11,794 bases of DNA, from positions 1 to 11,794 of the forward strand of contig NW_014012970.1 of assembly GCF_000611645.1 (NCBI RefSeq), given 5' to 3'. This document shows positions 1 through 8,004 of this stretch, piece by piece; the stretch's first letter is position 1, and every line of letters begins with the position of its first letter. The notes beneath the pieces were generated by a model, which saw only the letters and a list, made by a program, of their open reading frames with translations, was not told the origin of the DNA and did not search any database. The stretch comes from Monoraphidium neglectum (Eukaryota > Chlorophyta > Chlorophyceae > Sphaeropleales > Selenastraceae). The translations under genes and the position numbers were made by a program.

Positions 1-3000
1 CAGCGGCGCCCGCCCCGCCGCCGGCCGCGGCGCAGCGCAGCGCCGAGAGCTCGCGCGCCGCCGCGGCCGCGTCGTCTGGGCCGCCGACAACAAAGATCCC
101 GTCGCCCACGGCCGCGGCGCCGCCTCCGCCTGGGCGTCCGCCGCCGCCGCCGCCGCCGCTGCCGCGCGCGGCGGCCGCAGCGAGCGCGGATACGTCGGAG
201 AGCGTGGCGACGAGGCGGGCAGCGTCTGCGGCGTCGCACTTTGTTATGACGAACGCGGCGGGCACCTCGAGGGCGAGCGTGAGCGCCAGGTGCTCGCGTG
301 TCGCGGGGGACACGCCAGAAGACGCGCAGACGCAGACGAGGGCATAGTCTGTTGTAGTTGCAGAGAGAGTGTGGTTGTGCGTGTGTGCGTGTGTGCGTGT
401 GTGCGTGTGTGTGTACTCAATTGTGGGAGACAAGGAGAGTGGCTGGGTGCATTGGCGTGCGGGTTCACGTGAGTACCGTGTGCAAGTGCATGTGCTCAGG
501 CACGTGCGTGCACGTGTGTGTACATGTGTATGCACACGCACATGCATCTGCACACGCGCCGCCGCCGCACCCGGCAGCATGGACGTCAGGCCGAACAGGG
601 TGGTCTTGAGGAACGAGTGGTGGCCACCAAGGTCCAGAAAGGTCACCGCACGCGCGGCCGCGGAGCAGACCTCGGCGGGCGTGGGGGGCGCGACGCCCGC
701 ATAGTTGAGCACCTGCGTAGCGGAGGCGGCGGAAGGGATGGGAGGGTTGAGGGGTCGATTCGACGGTGCCTGCGCACACCTCCTGAGCATGCATGCGCCC
801 ATGAACACAAAGCATGGGCACAGAAACAGACCCATGCACAGCAAATTCCAAGTCGCACTCTGTGCCCCCACACAAGAAATTGCTCCCACACTCACATGCA
901 CATACTCACATGGACTCGTAACACACACCCAAACAGACCCAACCTACCCACGTTCACCCAAGGACGTACGCACAGCCCCATCAACAATTCCATCCCCACC
1001 CTCGCCGCACACCCAGTCCACCCAGTCCACCCAGTCGCCGCCCACCTGGCCGTCCGCATCATACCCCAGCAGCGCCTGGCTGATGCTGCTGGTGCGGCCG
1101 CTCTGTATCTCGTGCTTGTGCCGCAGCACCGCCATGCGCGCGCGGCCGCGCCCGTTGTCGAGCAGCGGGCGCCCGTCGGCGCCGTGGGTGAGGACGGCGG
1201 TCAGGGTGGACTTGCCGCTATCTGTCGAGCCCGCCACTGAGATGAGAACGGGCGGGTTGAGGGGCAATACTTGAGCTTTTGGGGCGGCCGCCGGCAAGCT
1301 TGGCCGGGTTTTGGGGCAGGCGGTCGAGGTTGGGGGCACATCGGGGGGAGAGGCTGGGGTTCGGCGGCCGTTTTGGGGCGATGGCCGAAGGGACACGGCC
1401 GCCAGCAGGGCCCGCAACAAAGGCGGTATGGGCCGGGGGTTGATGCTATAGCGAGTGCGGCTGCGTGCTGACTAGGCGCGCCCGCACGCCTTGGGTGGGG
1501 GGCGGTGTCAAGAGGCAAGCGGCGGCACCGCAGGCAAGGGGGTGGACGTCATGGCCGAGACAGGGCGCGTCGCGCCGCCCTGCCGACAGGCGGCCGCCAC
1601 CCACCTGCGACCCGCAGGTCGATGCAGGCCACCTCCTCCCGCGTGTTGCGCTCAACGTGGACCAGCGCCGCCTCCCGGCCAAAGGCGCCCTGCGGCATGC
1701 AGCAAGTCGCGGATGGTTGGTCTTGGCCGCGGTTGCGGTCGCAAATATGGTTGCGGTTGCAGATGCAGATGCAGGTTGCGCGTATGCCCCCACGCGCGAG
1801 GGGGCGTGCAGCGGCGCATCCGGCACGCACCCGTCTGGAGGGCAGCGGGCCCTGAAGGCGACCGCTGCGCCGCGGCCCCCCTGGAGCCCTTGGAGCCCTC
1901 AGTATTAGAAAGCCGCAGGGGATCCGCTTGCGCGTCCGGCACACAGACGCCCCCCAAGGACACCCGCAGGGGCGGCTGGCGCAAACCCTCAACGGCCCCC
2001 GGCGGGGCCCCCCGCGCCCGCGCCTCCCTGGTCGCTCGACATTCGCGGCCGAGCCCGCGCCCACGCGCGCGTGCGCGCGCGTGCCGAGTCGGCGAGGGGG
2101 CATCCCTCACCCGCAGGCGCTCCACCAGGCCGGCGCGCGCCCCCAGGGCGGCCGCCATGCGCCTCAGCGTCGCGAGCGACGCGTCCAGCTGCTGCGGGTC
2201 CAGGCCGCACGGGTAGCCGTCGTCCTCCACGCCTGGCGCAGGGGGGGCGGCGGGCGCGCGCCGTGGCGTCGCTCGGCACGCCGCCACACGCGTGCGCGCC
2301 GAGGCAGCTGGCCGCACGCCGCCGCTGCTGCCGCTGCTGCCCTCGGGGAGTCGCTGGCTGCATGCAGACGCGCCGTCTAGCGCAGTCAGTGCCGCGTTTT
2401 ATGACTTCATACGACGCCCACTGACACCCCTGGGCGATTGCCGGCTCACCTATGTAGTAGAAGGCCTCGCCGCGCCCCTCAGCCAGGCGATACTTCATCT
2501 GGGTGACCTGGCGGTGAGGGGGAGGCGCATGCAGCGCCGCTGAGGTGTCCACCACCACCACAGCCCTGGCTGGCCCACACTGTCGGGTACCCGGCCCCGC
2601 GGCGCGCGACCTTCGGAGCCTCCCCAGCCAACACTCGCGCATGGAAGCAGGGGGGGCGGGCCATGTCCGGCGCGGCTTCTCACCAGCTGCTCGTATCTGA
2701 TCGGGTTCGAGGTCGAGATCATGAGCTTGAACTCGACGTTACCCTCCTCGACCTCCGGATCCAATGATGACACCGAAGGGTCGCGCCCCGCGTGCAGCCG
2801 CGCGACCGCGTCTGGGTCCGCCGCCGCAGAGGCGCGAGCGGCGCGGCGGGCGGCCTTCTTACCAAAGCGCTGCTTCCTGCAGGGCGGCGGGGCGTGTAGT
2901 TGGGTGGTGAGGCTGGGGCCGCGGGGACGCTCTGCATGCTGGGCCGTGCCCGGCCTTTGTGCTGCCTGTGCTCCGCCGACAGAGGTGCAGGCGGCGTCAC

Positions 3001-3267
3001 GAAACAGCAGGTGCCAGCATGCACGGCCTGTGGCCGCTCGCAGCTCGCATCAGCCCGCATGCGGCCGTAGCGACAGCAAGAGGGGGCGGCAGCAGCAGAA
3101 GCAGCCGTCTTCATGGTGCTGTGCGAGGGCTGGCGCGCGCGCGCTCACTTGTGAACCTTGGCCTTAGCGCGCCTGGGCGGCGAAGGCGGCGCGAGCACCG
3201 CCCACGGCCGCGGCGCCCCTGCGCTGGAGCCGAGCTCCAGCTGCGTCTCGAGTGCAGAGAGGTCCAT
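1..3267 (-). CDS. GTPBP1: GTPBP1/GTPBP2-family translational GTPase (3' end outside window)
   Basis: EF-Tu-like GTP-binding protein of the GTPBP1/2 family, which in animals acts on ribosomes and in mRNA surveillance; the algal role is inferred. Exons in transcript order, all GT-AG with matching phases: 3267-3149, 2876-2684, 2507-2450, 2232-2111, 1689-1605, 1236-1046, 712-571, 348-1. The ATG at 3267-3265 is the only ATG in its open frame and has purine at -3 and G at +4. Visible motifs: N-terminal family block [14 protein letters not shown] (exon 2) continuing [20 protein letters not shown]-loop GSTDSGKST at residues 195-203; DNGRGRAR and [15 protein letters not shown] (219-245, switch I region); G3 DLGGHH at 283-288; GLTSMLPDYALV; TREHL at 320-324; G4-like TKCD at 339-342. 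Differences from the usual family pattern: four extra residues before DNGRG and a Gly/Ala-rich insert at about 360-383. About 419 residues are in view; human GTPBP1 has about 670, so domains 2-3 lie to the left. GTPBP1 versus GTPBP2 cannot be decided. Confidence 0.93.
376..414. repeat. (GT)n / 8-bp GTGTGTGC tandem array in an intron of the GTPBP1-like gene
   Basis: Three perfect copies of GTGTGTGC (381-404) run into pure GT (405-414), preceded by a related partial copy. It sits in the intron 349-570, so the transcript carries the CA-rich complement, followed by a pyrimidine stretch (complement of GAGAGAG, 363-369) just before the acceptor. The rest of this intron (about 480-555) is also alternating GT/AC sequence. 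Alternating purine-pyrimidine DNA of this kind favours Z-DNA and length variation. Confidence 0.85.
713..1045 (-). other. Intron 6 of the GTPBP1-like gene, TG-rich on the sense strand
   Basis: 333 bp between the exon ending GYDADGQ and the exon starting VLNYAG. The plus strand is CA-rich at 865-960, so the RNA is TG/GT-rich there. Close to the donor lies a 9-bp repeat, ACCCAGTCC, at 1011-1036 (two full copies and one partial). Borders are GTGGGC and CAG. No coding segment is supported within it. Confidence 0.75.
1011..1036. repeat. 9-bp tandem repeat (ACCCAGTCC, about 3 copies) next to a splice donor
   Basis: Copies at 1011-1019, 1020-1028 and a partial 1029-1036. On the sense strand the repeat is GGACTGGGT, starting about nine bases inside the intron whose donor GT is 1045-1044. 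If the intron were retained, translation would continue in frame through repeated V-D-W triplets before stopping about 33 residues later. Confidence 0.75.
1237..1604 (-). other. Intron 5 of the GTPBP1-like gene with dispersed TTTTGGGGC repeats
   Basis: 368 bp between exons 5 and 6; it splits the codon for the Val immediately before the P-loop. The plus strand has three copies of TTTTGGGGC (1277-1285, 1309-1317, 1371-1379) and several other G-runs, so the RNA is rich in C-runs. The acceptor is preceded by a long pyrimidine-rich tract, and splicing there restores [15 protein letters not shown]. Confidence 0.75.
1690..2110 (-). other. Intron 4 of the GTPBP1-like gene with CG/TG-alternating and GGTTGC repeats
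   Basis: 421 bp, the longest intron of this gene. At about 2063-2082 it has an alternating CGCGCGTGCGCGCGCGTG tract, prone to Z-DNA. At 1731-1780 there are short repeats of GGTTGC and GCAGAT. Borders are GTGAGG and GCAG. Joining across it gives [18 protein letters not shown] in frame. Confidence 0.7.
2065..2082. repeat. Alternating purine-pyrimidine (CG/TG) tract
   Basis: An uninterrupted alternating run built from CG and TG dinucleotides inside an intron of the GTPBP1-like gene. It is a typical Z-DNA-forming sequence type. A similar but shorter run lies at 3133-3143. Confidence 0.6.
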
Positions 3268-4511
3268 CTCTTCGTCTCCGCCTGCAGCGCTGCACCGACG
3301 CCGGTGGCGCGGCGCCGCACCGCCCCGCTCGTCGCGCTGCTCCGCTGCCTGGCGCTCTTGATACACAGCTAGCGCGTACACACGCTACGATTATTCGTGC
3401 TGGTATTGTTCCAGATGCATCCATATGAATACAAGAGGGGCCCAGCGTCTCAGAGCATCACCCTCATCGCATCACGGTCGGGTGAGAGGGAGATGCTAAT
3501 GCAATTGTTATTTGTGGAAACGGACAGAGGACGATGCAGAGTTGCTGATATAGCGGTGCACAAGCGTCAAAAGATCGTGCTGATGCAGTTTCGTTGCAGG
3601 CATCACTCGGGAAGCTGGGCTCTTTTGATACGGCATTCATTTTTGAGATCCAACACATTCAGCGTGTGAATTACATAGGCATTGCCGCTGCATGCGCGGC
3701 TGCCGTGCATGCTTCGTGCGACGCTGTTGGCAAATGCAGCTCGGGATGTGGCTGGCCAGGCCAGCTTGGCCTGCCGCCAATTGCACGCCGCGGTGCCCAT
3801 CGGAGTAATTCAGGCCAGTCCTGGACTCAGGCATGGACTCAAAGCTCCCCTGGATACTAGAATGAGCACGTGCCGACAAGGCCACAGTCAACGACGCGTT
3901 TGACCTCCTAACGACACCTCAATGGCCGTGCTGGCACCTGCCGATGGACAGCCATCGCGCATGATTAAGGGCGACTCTATCTGAAAACTAATGTCTGCAT
4001 CAAGGGCTGAATTTGGTTTCACTGCTTGGAGATGGGCCTGATTGGCCGATGAAGCCCAGCAGCCCGCAGCCACTGTATCGGAACGCGCCGCAGCGGCACG
4101 AGCGTGCGTCCCCCTTGCCCAACCTCTGCACTCTCCCTGACACTGGACATCAGTAGCAGAGTGCAGCTGTTGGGGATGCATTATTACGGCGACACACCCA
4201 CAATGCAAAGGTAGGCCTCCCGGATGCTGACTGGATGCGCCATGCACGCAGGTACATCGGAGCACAGGCTCCTTCTCTGCAACGATGCAATCCCTGTCCG
4301 CACCAACTGTTTTGCATGGTCCCTCTCATAAGACAACCACTCCCTCTCAACAGAGACCTGGTCCTCTTCCAACCCCCCGCTAGCCCCATGGCACCACAGC
4401 GGGCCCCTTCGGCCGCATCACACGCCGTCCCATCCACAATCACTCACAATTGTGTCCCCTGTCACCTGGCTTGCAACCCTGTATGCAGACCCAAGCCACT
4501 AATCTCTGACG
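3268..4511. other. Intergenic region upstream of the GTPBP1-like gene; no gene seen
   Basis: This is the 5' side of the GTPBP1-like gene and should include its promoter and 5' UTR. It is noticeably less GC-rich than the exons, particularly from 3400 to 4500. Open frames here (for example 3397-3669 and 4235-4624, both plus strand) show no recognisable motif and do not join to neighbours by consistent splice phases. A perfect inverted repeat, GCTGGC and GCCAGC with a 3-base spacer, lies at 3751-3765. A GGACTCA direct repeat lies at about 3823-3841. No tRNA, rRNA or transposon end was seen. No clear TATA box could be assigned. Confidence 0.55.
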
Positions 4512-4516
4512 TTACA
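4512..4516 (-). terminator. Candidate poly(A) signal TGTAA (green-algal type)
   Basis: The first TGTAA on the sense strand after the stop of the coiled-coil gene; none occurs between 5098 and this point. TGTAA is the established near-upstream polyadenylation element in Chlamydomonas and relatives, usually 10-20 nt before cleavage. Use here is inferred. Confidence 0.4.
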
Positions 4517-5003
4517 CCAGTAGGCGCCTTTCGACCTAGGAAACCCTGCAAAAGGCCTCATGCCTCATCGCCAATGGGAAAGATTTGTCGCCAGCCGGCC
4601 ACGTGCTGTAATGGGCTGTGGTGAGATGTGCACAACATTTTTATGGGGGATGCCCACCACCGCGCCCACCCGTGCGTGAGACAGGAAGAAAGCCCCAGTG
4701 CACTGTGTGGGTGCGGTGCGGGCAAGTCGGTATACATGGATATCGCTCGTCTGCTTGCGGCAACTGATGAGTTTTGCGTTGTAATGGGATGGTGCGTGCC
4801 ACATTGGAGGCTGGTTGGTTCGTGGTGATTTGATGTGTGTGACGGAGGTGCAAGATGTGGGGTGGTGTACTGCTATATCTGTATCGGGCGCGTGTTGGGC
4901 GCTCTCCCTGCCTCCCCCTCTCTGCAACACTTTGGCAACCACTTAGACCAGTCGTCTAAACCGCATGCCGCCCAGCACCGGGCATCCTCCTCAGCTCGTC
5001 AAC

Positions 5004-5009
5004 TTTATT
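5004..5009 (-). terminator. Candidate poly(A) signal AATAAA
   Basis: AATAAA reads on the minus strand, 90 bp downstream of the stop codon of the coiled-coil gene. The hexamer is the classical eukaryotic signal but is seldom the dominant one in chlorophyceans, so it competes with the TGTAA at 4512-4516. Confidence 0.35.
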
Positions 5010-5098
5010 CTCGCCAACGGGTGGTGCCCATCGGCCAGCGCTGGGCCGGCGGCCACATCCGCAGGCCTCGTTGCATGGCCTGCCCGGGCGGCAGCTTC

Positions 5099-8004
5099 TC
5101 ACTCCAGGCCCAGCAGCTTCTTGACCGACGCGGTCGCCTTGTCCAGCTGCTGCTTGAGGCCGATCTGCGCGGCGGCGGCGCGGTATCACAGTTGCCGCCA
5201 CACAGCAAGTGGCTGCCACACGTCCGCATGACCGGCGGCCTGGGTGCCCAGCCCGCGGCTTGGTGGAGCGTCTCGGCCCAGCGCGCCGCGACCCCTCACA
5301 AGCGCCCACGCCCATGCGCTTCGGCCGGCGCCCCCTCCCCTGCCCCGTCGCCCCCCCGCCCCGGCCCGGAGTGGGTGCCGGCGATGCATGAAAGCAGCGC
5401 GGTGCGTGCGGACTGCATCAACGCGGTCTGTCTGCAGTCCGCACCTCCCGGGCCTTCTCCACGATGTCGATCTTGTCGAGCCGGGCCTTCAGCTGGCTGG
5501 CCGCATTCCTGATAGCAGCCTCCTGCGCGGGCGCGCATGCGGGGTGCCGGACGCCATTCGATCATCGCTCGTGACGAGCGGATCATGCGTTTTGCGTTGA
5601 GTGTTCGTCGTCATCAGCGCGGCTTGTTCATGTGTCATGCAATGAGGACGGCGGCAAGATGGATGACGAGCGCTGCTGGACCGAGCGTGGTCGAATTGCA
5701 GCCAGCAAGGGATGCATGCAGCCGCAGCCAAAGGCAAACATGGGGGCCGGTCCCCACCGAGGTGCCTCAAGCTGAGCAGCTTACCAGGGCCGCCGGCTCT
5801 GGGCGCCCACAGAGGGCAAGTCCCGACGCCGAGGGGCAGCAAGCTAGGTCTGCTCATTCTGGATCTGGGTTTGACCGAGTTTGACTGAGTTTGACTGCCT
5901 TGATGACCCCACCTGGTCCTTGATCTTCTCTTTTTGGTCCTCGATGAACTCTATCGCCTTCTCATCCTGGTGGGTGCGCGCCGTCGCAGGCCGAAAGGAG
6001 TGCGGCGGGAAGGCGGGAAGGATTGGGGTTTGGAGGGGGGGAGGGTCGCATTTCTTTGGGACAACGGGGTCTGGCACGCCAGGGTCGGGGGTGGTGTCGA
6101 CAGATGCGCGGTTGCAGCTGCCAAAGCACACAGGGCGCAGCTTCGTTACGAAGGCAGGGGTCGACACGGCGAGGGAGACAGGTGACTGCGGTTGAGGTGC
6201 GTCCAAAAGTACCACACGCTAGCTTTTTGCAGGCAGGGCGAGGAGGCGGGGCCAACATTGCTTAAAACGCGGGCTGTCGAAGTTGTCGACCCACCCCCTT
6301 CTTCTCCGCCTCCACCAGGGCCGCATCCTCCTCGATCAGCTTGCGCTGCAGGGTGTGGGCGGTCGGTGGGCAGTTGGTGGGCGGTCAACAGGCGGTCAAC
6401 AGGCGGTCAACAGGCGGTCAACAGGCTTTTGAGGGGAGATTGACCAGCATTTCGTGGGCGGTTTCTAAGCCGTCTGTTGCGGGTGGCTGCCAGGTGGTTG
6501 GTGGGACAGCAGGCGGTGGGGAAGGATGCAAAGGAATAAAAAAAAGGCGCGTGAGAGGACAGGAGGCAAGCTGGGATGCAATGGGCGGAGAGGGGCGTCC
6601 ACACGACTGACCAACTCTTGCGTATTCAAAAAACGCCCCGTAGAGGGCAGACGCCGACGCACGCTGCCGCACCGTCCATTAAGGGGCCCCGTCCTCTCTG
6701 AGCGGTCCCTGGGCCCAGATCACCGTTCAAGATCAAGGTAGATCTCGTGATCTCACCTGGATGACGTCCTCCACCTCCTCCAGCTCGCGCTCCACCGCCT
6801 GCTTCCTGCGCGAGGATTCAATCCAATCAGAAGTGATGGGCAGGATTTCAAGAGCGTGCAAGCGGCAGCTGCCCGTTTGTCTGCCTCATGTGCATGGACA
6901 CACGTGTGTGTGCCCCGCTTGCCGCTCCTCCTGCTCGTGCTGCATGGTTGCACTTCGGGCCACACCACGCATGTGAGAACGTGGACCCCAGTTTCAGTGG
7001 GCCGGGCCGGACTGGCGCCCTTGCGATCTCACTTTCCGAGGATCTCTGCCCTGCGGGCGATCTCTCCCTGCTCCAGCTTGTACTCAACCTCGGCCTGTCG
7101 ACGACAGTGCATGGGAGGTGATTATGTCGATCAGAACCAGCAGTGGCGGGCGCGCTGTTGGTTCATTGGTGTTGATGTGGTGAGGGGGCAGGACGGAGCA
7201 AGGGCAGCATGGTGTCATGATGTGTAAACAGAGACGCCAGGTGGCGGGCAGGGCAGGTCGAGGCAATTTTGCTTGCAGTGGGTCGAGCCGGCCTGCCATG
7301 AGCAGCGGCGCAGCCGCATGACATGGCACGCGCACGGCCCCTAATTAACGTGACGCAATGCAGCTGCGTCTGAGCGCTTCCCACCCGGTCGCGGTGTGTG
7401 CGCGGGCACCGGCAGCCCACATGCAGGAAAGCAGCAGTCGTAGACCCACCCTTTGCTCCTGGATGAACTCCTCCTTTTCGTTGAGAATCTCCGCAGCAGC
7501 GGGCGCCGCCGCTGCGAGCTCGTCGGCTGCGATTATGGGGGCGGCGTCGCCCTCCCCGTCGCCGGCGCCGACGGCGCCCTCGTCCGCCGCCGCCGGCGCG
7601 AGCGCCTCCTCCGCAGTGGGCGGCGCCTCGTCAGTGACGGCAGGCGCCTCGTCAGCAAGGGCTGGCGCCTCGGCCACCTCCGCAACGGCGGGCGTTGCAT
7701 CCGCGTCGGCGGCAGAGGTGATGGCCGCGTCGGCGGCGTCGGCGGGCGCAGCAATCACCTCCTCAGTGGTGGCAGGCACGGGCGCATCACCGTCGGCGAA
7801 TGCGGGCGCTGGCGAGATCATGATACCGAGGACCAAGCCCAGCGCAGCGGCGCCGCTGGCGAGACCGGCAGGCGAGGTGGCCGGGCGCGCCTCGGCGCTG
7901 GAGCTTCGCGACACGACGGCAGGGCGCCGGGCAGGGGCCTTGGCCGCGGCACAGCGAGTCATAGAGGTCGTGGGACGCGCAGCTGTGACCTTGTAGGCCT
8001 GCAT
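5099..8004 (-). CDS. Unknown plastid-type protein: presequence, acidic Ala/Pro domain, C-terminal coiled coil (304 aa)
   Basis: Complete gene, not recognised as a named family. Exons in transcript order: 8004-7450, 7094-7033, 6805-6757, 6345-6295, 5966-5913, 5522-5445, 5164-5099 (TGA at 5101-5099). All borders are GT-AG and all phases fit, giving 304 residues. The start is the first ATG in its frame, with A at -3. Residues 1-45 are Arg/Ser/Ala/Thr-rich, like a chloroplast transit peptide. A hydrophobic stretch at about 48-66 ends in APAFA/DG, a plausible thylakoid-processing (AxA) site after residue 70; a membrane anchor is the alternative. Residues 71-172 are acidic and Ala/Pro-rich. From about 173 to the end the sequence is Glu/Lys-rich and predicted by eye to be coiled coil (for example VERELEEVEDVIQ), ending KKLLGLE. 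It is transcribed away from the CLC gene at 8598, sharing that promoter region. Inferred: a plastid structural or scaffold protein. No catalytic motif is visible. Confidence 0.82.
5869..5898. repeat. 10-bp tandem repeat (GTTTGACTGA, 3 copies) next to a splice donor
   Basis: Copies at 5869-5878, 5879-5888 and 5889-5898 with one or two mismatches. They lie about 14 bases inside the intron 5523-5912 of the coiled-coil gene, just past the donor GTGGGG at 5912. Confidence 0.8.
6007..6045 (+). other. Putative G-quadruplex motif (C-rich on the sense RNA)
   Basis: G-runs at 6007-6009, 6015-6017, 6025-6028 and 6035-6041, with loops of 5, 7 and 6 bases and a further GGG at 6043-6045, fitting G3+N1-7. 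The G strand is the template strand of the coiled-coil gene, so the RNA is C-rich here, about 40-78 nt before the acceptor at 5967. It may simply be a pyrimidine tract. Confidence 0.55.
6380..6423. repeat. 11-bp minisatellite (GGCGGTCAACA, 4 perfect copies)
   Basis: Perfect copies at 6380-6390, 6391-6401, 6402-6412 and 6413-6423, then a partial GGC. The array lies in the intron 6346-6756 of the coiled-coil gene, 35 bp upstream of the acceptor in the sense direction. Perfect identity suggests recent expansion and probable copy-number polymorphism. Confidence 0.92.
7095..7449 (-). other. Intron 1 of the coiled-coil protein gene
   Basis: 355 bp between exon 1 (ending EFIQEQR) and exon 2 (starting AEVEYKLEQ). 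Borders are GTGGGT and ACAG, phase 0. No repeat or coding segment stands out in it. Confidence 0.75.

Larger units (their letters stand above)
4512..5098 (-). other. Putative 3' UTR of the coiled-coil protein gene
   Basis: The stretch follows the TGA at 5101-5099 in the sense direction and has no supported coding frame. Two candidate polyadenylation signals bracket it: an AATAAA hexamer 90 bp past the stop, and the first sense-strand TGTAA (the algal-type signal) at its far end. If the second is used, the 3' UTR is close to 590 nt, a length common in chlorophyte mRNAs. The extent is therefore inferred. Confidence 0.5.

Noticed and set aside
376..414. GTGTGTGC copies as a possible CRISPR or other structured array
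   Set aside because: Units are 8 bp with no spacers and lie in an intron; this is an ordinary microsatellite.
1277..1379. TTTTGGGG copies as telomere-like repeats
   Set aside because: The three copies are dispersed within an intron, not tandem, and the resemblance to ciliate telomere repeats is most likely chance in G-rich sequence.
2704..2716. GGTTCGAGGTCGA as a tRNA T-loop (B box)
   Set aside because: It lies inside exon 2 of the GTPBP1-like gene and no acceptor stem, A box or anticodon arm surrounds it.
4235..4624. 129-residue plus-strand open frame in the intergenic region
   Set aside because: No recognisable motif, no splice-consistent partners, and it overlaps the inferred 3' UTR end; the length is within chance expectation.
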